Shown: positions 31,700 through 44,325, counted from the stretch's first letter. The stretch: DNA of 64,000 nucleotides from Salminus brasiliensis (GCF_030463535.1 NC_132891.1:8272949-8336948); one strand, 5' to 3'. The notes: a model not told the origin generated them from the letters alone. Numbers and translations are program-made.

Positions 31700-32415
31700 T
31701 CTCCCATACATTTCCTTTTAGCATTCTTTACTGCTGTGAAAATTTCCACCTCAGGCAAACGGCAACGTAAGCTCCACATCTGATGTTTGAGTGTGTGAGT
31801 GTGGTGTAAAAGTCTCTGAATAATAATTAGGGGTGTGAAAAAAAGTGATTCGTCTGCGTACAATTATATTTATTTAATTATTAATCTAGTAGTATTCCAT
31901 CAATTCTTTTTGGTTTGTTTTTTTCTGCCATAAGAAAAACTCATTTTGGTTTTTTCCATAAAAAACACTTTTGTAAAAGACAAATGTTTGCCGAACATTT
32001 TTAATGGTTTAAAGAAGCTTGTGTGTAAAGGTTCTTCCCACTCAAAGCTTTTCTCTAAAAATATTTTTTAGGAGCAAAAGTAGCTCTTCTTCAGCATTGT
32101 TTAAAGAACCCTTTGTAGCACCAAGTATGTTTCAATGTAAACCTGAAAAAACAATTCTAAATATATAACAAAAAAGTATCACGATATGTTTTGCAATACT
32201 GTATTGATTCTGAAAACTCAGTATTGATTTTTAATTAATAGTTTACGTGCAAAGATTGCTGTCAGACAGTGGTTCATTTTGTGTAGTGTGTGTATAAATC
32301 CTTGACCACTAGATAGCAGTGTTGTACACCGATCTTCAAATGTCTTTAGATCCCACTGTTCTGATTACATAAAAAAATAAACTTTTACTAAAATTTTATG
32401 CTTATGATTGTATTT

Positions 32416-32739
32416 TAGAGCTGCACAATATGTTTCATTGTCAGCATTACAATGTATGAATGCGCAATTGATACATCGCAGGATGTGCAATGTCATATAA
32501 GGCAACTGAATCAAATGAAAATGTCATGCTACACCTTGTTTAATACAAAAGGAAAATTCTCAGTGTTTTCATCTTCCATGGCATATCTATTAGCATTTTT
32601 GTTTACTCCAGTCTTGGATACACAGAATGCATTATTAATATCATGACTAACATCATGATGTTGGATCACTGACTTCAGGAGAACTCGCAGAACAGCAAAA
32701 TATTGCAATGTTAGTTTTTTCTAATATTGTGGAGCCCTA
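32416..32739. mobile_element. hAT-like MITE
   Basis: Starts tagagctgcacaatat; ends aatattgtggagccct(a), its imperfect inverted repeat. The termini resemble those of 7168-7478. Target duplication is weak (5 of 8). Confidence 0.5.
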
Positions 32740-34619
32740 GTTAGTTTTAGTCTATTTTAGTCTAAAAATATATCCTCTTGCTTACAGTATCACTATATAT
32801 TGCAATGTATTCAGTCATACCTCCTCTATTGGGATATGTATAGAGGGTATACATTGACGTTGGAACACGCCCCCTATAGTCAGACTAAGTGTCAAAACAT
32901 TCGTCAGCACGGCTGCTTTTCTTTGGTAGAACCAATAGTCCATGGACGGCGATGTGTAGCCAGGAAGGTTCAGCTAACTGAGGCCCAAATCAGACCCGTT
33001 TAGAGGGTAGAGCCTCATATCTGTGCCAGTGATCTTACGAGTAAATGTTTACGACTCTGGACCATGTGGCTTACTTGCTTTCTCTTTTACTTAAGCTTAG
33101 CATGTTGCTAAATTCGCAGCTAGGGTGGGCTTCACCAATCAGTGAGCTTCCACATGTTTCAGTGCCTTCATTTGCTTCTCTTATCTTGAGCTTTCTGCAG
33201 TCTGTAAAAGGATAGCTCTGAATTCCTGCTGAATCCGTTTCAACGGTCAACAGTCGAGCAGCAGATCTTTCCTGAGCTGAACGCTAGCGCTACTATTCAT
33301 TCTCAGTGGGCGTGGCTGCAGTTACCCTCGCCACCTGTGATGTCAGGTGCACAACTTTTATTGTGTCGTACGTTTCTTGCCAATGCACAGCCCTGTTGTT
33401 TATTTTCCACTGCAGTAAACAGTTCCTCCAGTGTTTTATTTTTAAAATATTTAAATCAGATCGGGGTGAAATGAATGGAATTGAGCCATTGGGAGTCCAG
33501 CGGTTTGCAGCGCTAATAATAATAATAATGGAAGCTCTCACTGGCTCAGTTCTCGCTGGCTGTATAAGTTGGGCTTGTTGTTTGCAGTGTGCTGTAGGTT
33601 TTCTGCTCCAGTGTTTCTGCCTGAAGCTGGGTTTTTGTCTCCAGCTGTATTTATACTTCACTGTGATAATGACCATACCCTAAGCTAGTAGTGCAGTTAT
33701 GCTGCAGGGCTGTGTCGACGGACTCCCAGGCCGGCCCTGCCTGCTGGGTCTGCTCTGTGTGCCCCAAATATCACTGGCCTCCTGTTGAAAGAGCCAGGGA
33801 TGCCGAAGCTGAGGGAGGAGGTAAAAAGGAGAAAGGAGGAGAGGGAGGGAGAAAAAAAGAAAAAGTTGTCAGAAGAACATGCCGGTCTCGCTGCGACTTC
33901 AAAAGCTCCCCTTCCCCAGGATATTAAGCGACTGTGATGAAAAATTTAGTGAGCGTTAAATAAGGCGCTTTGAAGTGATCTGTTTTGGCTCAGCAGTCTC
34001 CGAATTTCCGGAGCCCCTCTGCTATCACCACCATGTTGGGAGAAAGGGGGGGAAAAAACCTCACAAAGCCCAGGAATCAGGGGCAGCCTAACAAGATGCC
34101 AGCATTAACATTACAGCCAGTGGCACTGGCCGGAGGGCGGGGGCGGATTGGTGGCTTCTCGCCCTTTTTCTCGCTGTCTCTGCCCGGTTTTCTTTTTTTT
34201 CTGTCTCCTCTCCTGGTTACTCTCTTTTCCTCCCGCTTTGCTGTCACCCCTTGCCCTGCAGTTATGGTAGACATCTGTTGCTCATGTGTTAGTTTTGGAA
34301 ATGAGCTTCCAGTTCAGTGGGGACTTCAGTGGAACACAGTAGTTCTAGGCAGAAGGCGCTGTTCAGGCCCAAGCCAGCGGCAGCCCCCTTTTGTTACTGG
34401 AAAGGCTGTTCTGAGTTTGTTGGCTCGTTTGCCCATTTGTTGTTTGATTAGCTTGATGTCAATCCGAGCTCGGCCCAAACCCACCCCGGTTTGACAAGCT
34501 GTACAGACTGTTGGCAAAGGACCAATTACCCATTTGATCAGAACAATGAAATTTAGAGTGTGTCATTTATTTCAGATCTTTATGTTTTTTAGACGGTTAT
34601 GTGAAAAAGTTAGATAGGG

Positions 34620-35040
34620 AGTCAAAAGTTCGGACACCCCCACATTTCTTACTACAGGTGCAGCATGCCATCTGCAGAGGAGTAGAACATGGTTAGAGAG
34701 AATTTTGGAGGAGCCTGTCTTATTTTATTAGGTTTTATTAGTTGCTCTTGGTTGTGAAGGCGAGTAGTTTCACCATGGCCAGATCCAGAGAGCTTTCCGA
34801 GGTCTTGGGAAAGCATGTTGTAGATGTGTATTTGGAAATGTGGTTGGTGTGGTGCAACAGTTAGAAATCAGCTGGAAAAACGTGATTCACAGGTGGAGAA
34901 CATTTAAAAAAGACTAATAATATGGTCAGATCAGGCCATCCTAGCAAGTTCAGCCAAGAGCAGACTGCAAGATGTGTAAAGAAGTCTCCAGCCATCCGAA
35001 AATGTCATCATGGGACCTACAGGTAATCAGTTCTGCAGGT
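34620..35040 (+). pseudogene. 5' part of a degenerate Tc1 element
   Basis: Starts with a TIR-like gtcaaaagttcggacacccc. From 34775 the frame MARSRELSEVLGKHVVDVY matches a Tc1 transposase N-terminus, followed by stops, then KTNNMVRSGHPSK and a broken helix-turn-helix. No catalytic core retained. Confidence 0.7.
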
Positions 35041-35638
35041 AATGGAACGTTTTTATCTCGATTGCGTTTAGTGAACGATTATGTAAGATGCTGGAGTTGC
35101 TCAGTTGGTTCAGTGTTTTGGTTTTCCTCCATGTTGCTTCCTTAATGCAGGCTGGACGAGGCCAGAGTCGCACAGTGGGAGAATACAGAATTACAGAAAA
35201 ACAGATTGCATCGCTTAGGGGTACTGAATGACTCTTTCAAGTAATTTGCAATTTATTACAAAGACCTAATCATGGGGCATCCTATTTTTTATAACAATGT
35301 ATGCTTTTCACCTATTAAGCTGTTTTTGTGTGGTTTGCACTGTTTGCATCTTACTTTCAGCTACAGCAACATAGTCCATATCGATGGAGTAGCTAGTTTG
35401 AGAGCTCAGCTTTATGTATTAAATGCAAACTCTAGCTGTAGTTGATCAGGTTGACTGGATATAGGTTCTGGTATCCTTGTTGCTGTGACACATTAATAGG
35501 AGGAACACAGATAAGTCAGTATTCTGATTCTGGTATTCTGATTATAAATGCAGTTAATTCAGAGGTTTAGAGACACTAACCGGCCATAAATCTAAAGCAC
35601 TAACACATTGTTCCTTTGGTGAAGCTTTGCAGCAATTA

Positions 35639-35640
<2 letters not shown>

Positions 35641-35719
<79 letters not shown>
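35641..35719 (+). repeat. (GT)n microsatellite
   Basis: About 39 GT units. Confidence 0.97.
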
Positions 35720-35722
<3 letters not shown>

Positions 35723-36566
35723 GGTTTTTTTTTTGTATTTTTCTGCTCGTTTTGTGCCTCATTATTTTGCTCTAATTATGAGTGTAATCCATTACTGGAG
35801 CTGTCTGCAGTAAAGAGGCAGTTATGGTTGGCATGGGGACTCAAACCTCTTAGATATTTCCAGATTATTGGCGAAGATGGTCACTGTGAGGCTGTGAGAA
35901 GTTCAGCCCAGCTGCTTCTCCAACGAATTGAGGCACAGTTAAACTGTGTGCGGGTTCGGTTGCCCTAAAGGTAGACAGTTTTATTAAATTGTGGGGGGAA
36001 AAAATGACCGCAAAGTTAATATTGTCTGTCTTGTAATTAGGCTGGGCAATATGACAGTGTTATTGTTATTAGAGAAAGACTTCTGAGCAGACTGCGGGCA
36101 TCATCAGGACTTCTGAAACGCTGAAAATGCCATGTATTATAAAAAAAAGAGCTCTAGAAATAACAACCGGTGTGTAGTAACTACATAGTGAGGAGTAGCT
36201 GATCAGATGTCAGTTCTGTATGCCATTGACTAATGTAATGCATGGATGTGAACCAGCTATGGCCTGTTGTTGAATGAAATAGAAAAAAGAAAGTGCTGTA
36301 GGTGTGTAACTGTGTACTTGTCCTGGTACTGTCCTGATACTGATTTTGCAGTTCAGTGCATGGAGGCGCACAGAGAATATTCAGTAGCTTATGTACGAAT
36401 ATTGATGAGCAGAATGCTGAACCACAGGTACAAGCACAAGTTCCACCCTTTCCACCTAGTTAGCAACATGGCATGCTAAGCTTATCTGAAGCTGATTGGT
36501 GTCTGAGTATGGCAAATAATAAAAAAAAGGGCTTCACCTAAATGCTCTGCTGATCTTTCAAATGTG

Positions 36567-36655
36567 AAGCCCCACGTCTTTCTTCTGAAGCTCTGATGCC
36601 TCACGGAGTGACTAAAGTATTTGGACTCTTTCATAGTTTCCAGAATGGCGAACTG
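36567..36655 (+). repeat. 89-bp duplicated segment, copy 1
   Basis: Differs from 37726-37814 at three positions with no gaps. Confidence 0.9.
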
Positions 36656-36836
36656 TCCTCAGAAAAATCGCACACCACAGCATAAAGATGGCACACCAGA
36701 GGATAAACGTGGCAATATGTGAAAAGTACATCTGTGGTACTGTGCATATCATAAAATTATGATGGAAATATTGCGATATGCATTTTTCTCATATTGTCAC
36801 CTTTATTCTCTGGTGTGCGATTTTTCTAAGGATCAA
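36656..36836. mobile_element. fold-back MITE
   Basis: Left arm cagaaaaatcgcacaccaca... and right arm ctggtgtgcgatttttcta pair over roughly 60 bases with mismatches. Abuts the 89-bp duplicate. Confidence 0.65.
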
Positions 36837-37279
36837 TACTCAGTACATCAGTACTCAACTCCAGTATCATCTGCTGATACTGTGGTACTGTGATATTGCT
36901 GTACTGAATTTGATCAACTACGCCCATCACCATTAAAAAGTTCTGCTCTCCCCGTTGAAGTAGGCCACTCAAGACGGTCAGATTTGAGTGTGTCGTGTCC
37001 TGAAGAGGAGACGAGCTGCGGAACGCTTCATATTTGAGACAGATGTCGGAGCGAGTGCTTGTTGACCAAAGCTTCCAGCGGTGTGTGCGCGAGCAGGGAG
37101 CTCAGTGTAATGATGTGTTGTGGAGAGTGGCACTTGCGTCCTGAGCTGTTGGAGTTTGTGGTTAATGACACAGGAAGGGCCCGCTGCTGCTTTATTGTTG
37201 CTGTGTTGCACTCCCTCCTCCACCCCAGCACCACCGCCATCACCCCCACCTCTCGCTGTAGCATCCTTGGAGGACTCTG

Positions 37280-37420
37280 TATGAATTCTCACTGTCATGT
37301 CCAAGGACGAGCGGCGCAGGGTCAGCTAATTGCTTTTATGATTATGATTTCACGTCAGATTTATCGTGCGTGCTCGGAGCGTTTCTCGAGGTCTGTCGCG
37401 GACGCCGGCTTCGGGAAAAT
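37280..37420. promoter_or_regulatory. candidate conserved non-coding element
   Basis: CpG-rich in AT-rich surroundings: gacgagcggcgcagggtcag then ctaattgcttttatgattat, then tcgtgcgtgctcggagcg. No element or exon fits. Confidence 0.2.
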
Positions 37421-37725
37421 GAGTTTACAGCTCCGGGCTTGCTTGGGCCTCTTGTTTTAGCGCAGGTCGCTCTTTTTGACTCATTACACATTACTGATTG
37501 GAGGTGAATCACTCAGCTTTTTCCCGTAAAAGCCAGGCTTTCCCCCTTCAGGCGTCTTTGCGTACATTTCGCTCTTCTTTCTTTTTTCTTTTTTCTTTTT
37601 TGGTAGAATCCCCGTCAACCTCGTGTTTGTTTACTGGTATGAAATGCTTATGGCATGATTGAGGGATGACACAAACCAGAATTCTCAGTAGTTTCCCGTT
37701 TGATCTGTGAAATGGCATGTCTATA

Positions 37726-37814
37726 AAGCCCCATGTCTTTCTTCTGAAGCTCTGATGCCTCACGGAGTGACTGAAGTATTTGGACTCTTTCATAGTTTCC
37801 AGAATGGTGAACTG
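37726..37814 (+). repeat. 89-bp duplicated segment, copy 2
   Basis: Partner of 36567-36655, same orientation, offset 1159 bases. Confidence 0.9.
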
Positions 37815-38433
37815 CTCTCTTTTTTTTTTTTCCTTTGGTTGATGACTGTTTTTCGTGCCGCTCTTTGAAAACGATGAGTAGATAGAGATGAGTGGAGCCC
37901 AGATTTCATTATTTTGTGGTTTTGGTCTTCTGTGTGCTGCTGGACCAGATCACTGGAGCCGGTTCCCCAGGGGCCAAATACAGCAGATTTATGGCCGGAC
38001 ATCTCCCCACATGAAAAGGCCATTTCTTTTTTTCTTTTTTTTTTTTTATGATTATTTCTTTTCCATTTTTTTTTCTTTTCTTCATACACTCAATTTTCAT
38101 CTGTCAGCCTTTTGAAAGGCTTTTGTCAATTATGAGAAATGAACAGATTTGGGGAAGAAAGCAAGAGCTTCATTTTAACACCTTCTTCACAGTTTTGCTT
38201 AAGCTGTCCTGATCATGTGGTGTAAAAGTCACAGTCATATGTGACCAGTGTGTCATTAGTGTCTTGTGTAAAAATGAGCAGGATTTTTGTGAGCTGAGCT
38301 GAGAATTGTGGCTTTTTTAAAGCTGTTAAAATCCACTGCATCCAACTGACCCAAATGAATTGAGCTCTAGTGGAGCCTCATGCTGTTGGTCGTGAAATAA
38401 AGAAACCATTTATGTTAACTATACTGTTGTAGT

Positions 38434-38740
38434 TGAAATGCATAAACGTCATAAGCCATAAACGCCTGCCTTAAATCGTGTAGGTCCCCCTCGTACCTCC
38501 AAAATGGCTCCGACCCATCCAAGCCTGGACTCCACAAGACCTCTGAAGGTGTCATCTGTGGCATCTGGCACCAAGACGTTGGCAGCAGATCCTTTAAGTC
38601 CTGTAAGTTGTGCAGTGAGGCCTCTGTGGATCTTAAATGAGGCTTGGGTGATCATGGCCCTGTCCTTCTCTTTACCAACTTTGATAGGTACTGACCACTG
38701 CATACCAGGAACACCCCACAAGACCTGCCCGATGTTTTGG
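38434..38740 (-). mobile_element. family B: internally deleted Tc1 derivative
   Basis: On the minus strand reads TSGRSCGVFLVCSGQ-type N-terminal sequence (gtcttgtggggtgttcctgg) then, across a deletion, the C-terminal part (caacttacaggacttaaagg ... gtggagtccaggct). A frame stays open over the join (38449-38721). Confidence 0.7.
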
Positions 38741-39114
38741 AGATGTCGCCCTGTCGTCTAGTCATCACAATTTGGTCCTTTTCGAAGGGGCTCAGATTCT
38801 TATTCTTACAAATTTTTTTCCGGCTTTTAACACCGTACCTTCAACTGACTATTCACTTGCTACCTAATATGTATGTCTTGAGAATCGGCATTGTCACAAG
38901 ATAATCACATGCAACGCTTCCCTCCAGGCGTGTTGGTTGCCCGGTAATGTTGCATCAGCAGCAGTTCGAAAAATGAATAGTTTAACTGTACACGTTTTCA
39001 CCCTCACCTCAGTGTCGGGGGCATCGTGTGTATGTACAGGTTGGGTAATTGGCGGTTGCAATTTGGGAGAAAATGGGGGAAGATCTGAAAACATACATAT
39101 ATTGTGTCTGATGT

Positions 39115-39610
39115 GCAGTCGCATGCAAAAGTTTGGGCAATTTTTTACTGTAAAAAGTTTAATAGAAGTAGAAGATGGACGAAAGGATGAAACATTTCAG
39201 TAATATTTTTAAATATAATAATCCTTTTTTTTCAACGATTTCAAAATGGCAAAAAAGCAAAAATTTGGGCACCCTACATGGTCACTGCTTAGTAACACCA
39301 CCTTTGGCAAGTATCACAGCTTGTTAACACTGCCTGGGCCACTGGCTGCAACACAGGCCTAAAGTGTGATCAATCTACCAGCGTGTTTAACAGTTGGGAA
39401 GGTGTTTGTTTCAGAGTGATGGGCAGCTGCTTAGCCCCCCCAGCTGCTGATTATTGAGACATGGTTTGAGGGGTCTATTTATAAAGCTTTGAAATGTGCA
39501 TCACCTGACCTTCTGACCTCTCCCAACGATGATTGAAAACAAGCCATAGCCCTAACAAGCTAATTATGGTGTGAGACCTTGGTAAACTTCTCTCAGAGCT
39601 CAGATCTCTT

Positions 39611-39641
<31 letters not shown>

Positions 39642-39680
39642 AAACATCTAAAATTACTCAAAGCAAAAATAATACACTCA
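39115..39680 (+). mobile_element. non-autonomous DNA element (TTTGGGCA ends)
   Basis: Left end gcatgcaaaagtttgggcaa; inner caaaaatttgggcaccctac; right part gagctcagatctctt then a G-run and gcccaaacat. Interrupted by the poly(G). Confidence 0.5.
39611..39638 (+). repeat. poly(G) tract, about 28 G
   Basis: Sits at the end of the element at 39115-39680, where related ends read tctcttggggtgccc. Confidence 0.95.
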
Positions 39681-40564
39681 TCTTTTTTAAATGTTTACAA
39701 AAATAATAATAATTTCATCTTTGATGTCGTGTCATTTGGACATCAGTTTGTCTTCTACCCACTCGGCTATGAGGTGGTAATAATGCTGGTAGAAGTCGGT
39801 GTATGCTAATACTGGCTGATACACTGATGTGGATGGAGCTTTTTGGTTAACACCTAGCTGTTCATCATTCATTAAACAAAAAACGTAAAACATGCAGTCA
39901 GGATACCGATGCTGTACAAGAGTCGTAGTCATGCTGCACCACGAGATGTAGTAGCGAAAGTTGTCAGAAGCAAGTCGCAAACTTGCTGAAAGAGCTGTCC
40001 CTGCTGCCTGCGGTTTTGTGCTGACTGCAGGTTTCCGGCCAGTGCGTGGCCGGCAACATGTGACGTTTTAATAGAATGGTTGCATCCCTGTGGGAAAGCA
40101 CAATTAGATTTGTCAGATGAGTCAAAAACGATCAACAGGAGAAGGTCCTGGGGATGAGTCAAAGACCAGTGGCTCCTCTGCTTCTGCCTGAGTCACCACT
40201 GAAGAGGAACCGTTCGGACCGTCTCTGTCAACCGTTCTGATCTAATCAGGACATGATTGTTCCTTGTATTAGTGTCTACATTTTTCTCAGCTATGACAAG
40301 GCATACTTTAGAAATTCTGTCTTCGTGCTGATGACGTTGCAGCTGTTGAGCAATTTGTGGCATTTGGGTTTCCCCCTCAATATTGTCGAGCTCAGTTTGC
40401 GTGGTCATCACTACGTAACATACTCACCATTTGTTACTCAGCAGCGTTTACTTAAAAGTCGGTCAGCCCCGTCATGACTAGGGCTGTTGTGAGTATGAAA
40501 TATTGGTTGCACCAGTGGAAATTGTGGAATGATGCTGATGTTCCATGCACCTTGTTCATGTACA

Positions 40565-41210
40565 TATACTATATGCACAAAAATATTGGGACACTTGCTC
40601 ATTGTTTCTTCTGAATTCAAGGGTATAAAAAAAGTTTATCTAGCTTATGTTAGAGTAAATTTCTCTGCTGTCCAGGGAAGGCTTTCTACTAGGTTTTGGA
40701 GCATTGCTGTAAGTATTTGATTGCAGTCAGTCACAAGAATGTTAGCGAGGTCAGGACCCACACCTGGCATTAGGGTTTATGTTTATTTAAATCAGCTTTA
40801 TTGTCATTATACTAAAACTGGGTTGTACAGTACAACAAAACACTTTTAGGCTAAGTCTCTGGTCCAGTAATAGTTAGGACATGGTACCAGTCTCATGGTA
40901 GGAGACAACTACAATAGTGCAAAGATAATAAATACAAAAATATACAAATGTCATCATGAAGCCTGTATAATTAAGGTGCAACATAATTTACTATACTAAT
41001 GTTAAAATAAATATAGTCCAGCATTGTGGTGTTTGAAAATAAAAGAGAAGGAGTTTATCTGCTCCAGAGAGTCATATTCTATCAGCAATACCTCTTTTCT
41101 ACAGAGACTAGACTGTGTGTGCATTTGCACATTTCTGTCGGCAATCTGTGCAACTTCAGCTAGCTAAATTTGTTTATTAAAGGACCCTTCCACAGACATT
41201 TGGACTTAAC
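40565..41210 (+). mobile_element. family A MITE interrupted by an insertion
   Basis: Left half 40565-40783 (caaaaatattgggacact ... cacctggcattag) and right half 41046-41210 (gtttatctgctccagag ... agacatttggac) match uninterrupted copies. The 260-bp insert lies between. Confidence 0.65.
40784..41045 (+). mobile_element. insertion within the family A MITE
   Basis: About 260 bases opening aaatcagctttattgtcatt, a module of a fish retroelement-like repeat. Both ends lie in gtttat(g/c)t contexts, which may be a target duplication. Confidence 0.5.
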
Positions 41211-41620
41211 GAAATGCCAGTGAGGTGCTTTGGTCAAAGTACCACAGGTATCCAGCTCCAACAGCATCGTTCAGAATGGCCGGTTTGAGTGCCTGTTTCT
41301 TTAAATTATAATGAGCTACTGCCCACCTCAGCCCCTACCCTTACATTACTCCTCTTTGTTATACAGGTTTTTTTTTATTTCTTATTTGTCCCTGTTTGCA
41401 GTAATTAGCTAGCATTTACTTCACCTTGAGTTCACATCTCTCTGTGTTGAATGCTCGGTTTTCTCTCCATGGGATTACTGGCCGGGTTGTCTTGTTTCAC
41501 AGTTGCTGGGTTAGTAGACACTCCACCACCGCTGCACCAGTTTTTGATAAATCCTCTGTAAATGGTCTCTCCAGCCTGGTGGCTGTCCCTATTTAAACAC
41601 TTTTTGCGTCATTTAAGGCT

Positions 41621-41735
41621 GGTTTCTCAGACAGGAATTTAGCCTAGTTCTGGAGTACACAGCATATTGAATGTAGATGTCCCCAAGAAGGGTAAATAAA
41701 GTCCTGGACTAGGCTTAAACCCTGTCTTGGAAGCC
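41621..41735. mobile_element. palindromic MITE
   Basis: Arms ggtttctcagacaggaattt and aaaccctgtcttggaagcc, then gcctagttctgga against tcctggactaggc. Confidence 0.7.
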
Positions 41736-41959
41736 TTCGCATGGTGTCTTTGGAAGGAAGCCCTTACAAAATTTTTTTTACAGTTTTCACCCCAGTTTAG
41801 TTGGACTGGGAGGGTGAAGGTTAGAAAGTGCTTCATCCGAGACACGTCATGTGCTGTCAGATTTTGTTCAAACAGCCAGGTCACGGATGGCTGTGACATA
41901 GCCGGAGATCAGACTTGCATTTATTTATTTATTTATTGTTTTTTTAGATGAAGAAGACC

Positions 41960-43700
41960 GTGCACTCAGTAGATGGCAGGAGACCCTGTATTTTAGAGCA
42001 TTTGAAAAATGCTTTGCGGTTTGTTGTTTAGTTATGCCCAATGTTATTATTTGCCTCTTTTACTCAGCAAATGATGCCATTATTAATATTGCAGACAGTG
42101 CCAACACTAATTATAAAATGATCCATTCTCAAATGTAATTTATGGCCCATTGCTTTCTGAATTGTTTGGCGATTCTCCTGCTATTGTGTGCATGTAGGCC
42201 TATTTGTTAGTGTGTGTTCTCTTTTTTTTTTTTGCTGCTATTTGCTGTGATATTAAACCACAGAGTGATCCAGCCTTTCTCTGCTCTTCTGCATGACCCT
42301 GTGGCGCCTGCTACTTGGGAACGGTCTTATTTTCATCGCTTGCCCTCCAGTGTCCATAACATGCTCGCCACTTTTAAGAAATGCTTCATTTGAAGTCTGT
42401 GATTAGGCAGAAAACAATAAAATTTAATTTGTACTTGGGACTTTATTTGTAGAATTTGAAATCTTGGCCGCTGTATTAATACGAGCGGATTTGGGGAGCG
42501 CAGATCTGTAATTTCCGAATGGCTGTTGCTGCATCATTATACGTTTTGCATGAGAGATGACAGAAATATGACACAATTTTAATTACAGCGCTGCAGACTA
42601 TAGGCTTTAAAGTGCCTGGGAAGGGAACTGTACGGCTTTGGCCATTGACACCAACTTTGTAATTACTCGTGTCTGAATTGAAGTTTTCCTCCTGGCCTTA
42701 TTTGTATGTCGGGGGAAGCTCGAGGAAGAGCAGGCATGTCAAGAGAAAGAGAGCGGAGACTAAAAGTCTCAGGCTGCCTGTCCCCTGTCAGGCATACACA
42801 CACACACATGCGCGCGCACACACACACGTCCCTCTCAGCCTCCAATGTCACTTTCAAGGCATAATTATCCCAAGTTGTGTTGATTAGTGTAAGAAGCAAT
42901 TATGCCAGTTTTTCCGCCGCAAATGAGGAGACGTGATGGCCCCCTGATTGACAGGAAACATCCCTGCTTTAATAAGTAAATGACTATGGTAATGCAGGTA
43001 CTGAGACCCTTTGATATGTCAGCATCTTTTTCGTTGCAGGCCCTGTCCCTCTGATTTTAATGAACGGGAGGCTGATTGAAGCCCTGTGTTTTTTCGACTC
43101 GCGCAGTCTGTCAGGAGGGAGGCCTGTATGTAACTCGGTGAGCGTTTCACACCATAGAAAAAAAAACACACACACAGAGTCTCCTCTCACAGCGGCTTCT
43201 GGAAGCTTTTGATCAAATGAACGAGAGGAAAACAGTCTCCTTGGTACAATGCGAAAGCCAGAATTTCCTTGTTGTATCACTTTAAAGCATGCAATTATTT
43301 TTCAGAAGTCTGGAAATCAGAGAAAAATGATTTGTAATTGACACATTGGGAATGTTCTTTATCGGCCCGCGCAGTGCGTTATTAGCTGTTAATTCATCTG
43401 CCAACTCCCCTGCAGCGCCAGTTATTTGTTTAAATGGGGGGATTCCCATGGTGCGTTTGTAACTGCGCTGCTGAAAACACTACTCTCTATAATTATTTAA
43501 CATTACACGCTGGCTTATAGCGGTTATCGGTCGAGGGATATTAGCGTGGGACAAGGCAAGAGTTGTTTAAACATGAATGAGGCTCCTGCTCGACGCTTTG
43601 CGAGGGAGTTTTCTGTGATTTGCTCTTGCTGAATGCAAGAACAGTTCTTGTTGGTTTTTGCTGCCATGCGCCGTATAAGCACTTGCAGTGAGAAGCGAAA
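41960..43700. promoter_or_regulatory. repeat-poor block, candidate regulatory cluster
   Basis: Almost 1.8 kb with only a short CA run (42788-42825). Contains AT cores in CpG-bearing context (tttaattacagcgctgcag, cgttattagctgttaattc, gcttatagcggttatcggtc) and the sequence tgattgacag at 42945-42954, the composite PBX-MEIS/PREP site. No frame looks coding. Confidence 0.3.
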
Positions 43701-44320
43701 CGTATTGGGCCAGCACAGTACAGTGAACCGCGGTTGCTAGGGCTTTTAGTTCCGGCTAGAGTTCGTCCTCCAGGTCATCCAGGGTTTGCATAAAAAGAGC
43801 GAAGAAAGTCTAGTATTGCTTAAACACCTTAAGAGTTTGCTGCTTGAGTCTAGCTTTTAAGTCTAAGGCACAAGCCAAGACGGATGTTTGTACAGTACGA
43901 ACGCAGTAACCGGTTTGCAGTAACCAGGTCATGGTAGACCACAGCAACTGATGACAGAAATACACTGGCAGTCGAAGAGAATAGCACAAGTGCACATGCA
44001 CAGTGTTGCCAGTTTATGAGTCGCGCTGTAGCGATTCCATTTTCGTTGCGTAAGAAGTGCACAGTGTTTTAGCAAAGCTAAAATGGACAGTTACTCTGCC
44101 TTACTTGGTTACACCCTCTTCGACACAAATCCCAGCTTGCAAGCGCTTTTTATAGCAGCTAAAGGAAAATTTCCCTCTCTTCTTTCCAGACGGCCTCTAG
44201 TTCTGAGAAATTCTTGGGTCATCTTGTTGCATAGCTTGTTTAAGGTCTATGATGTGTAGTTCAGGGGACTTTTCTTCAGTTCATGTCTCTTCAGGTATAT
44301 ATATTTATATATCACACATT

Positions 44321-44325
44321 ATATA

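Noticed and set aside
33293..33683. Overlapping 125- and 127-codon frames on opposite strands
   Set aside because: No splice sites, domain or start context; mirrored open frames of this size occur by chance, and no family resemblance was seen.
34077..34494. Opposing open frames of up to 169 codons
   Set aside because: Low-complexity F/L/S- and R/K-rich translations of a pyrimidine-rich stretch; no splice or domain support.
37059..37460. 133-codon plus-strand frame
   Set aside because: Overlaps other open frames in a GC-richer stretch, has no recognisable motif, and crosses a candidate regulatory element.
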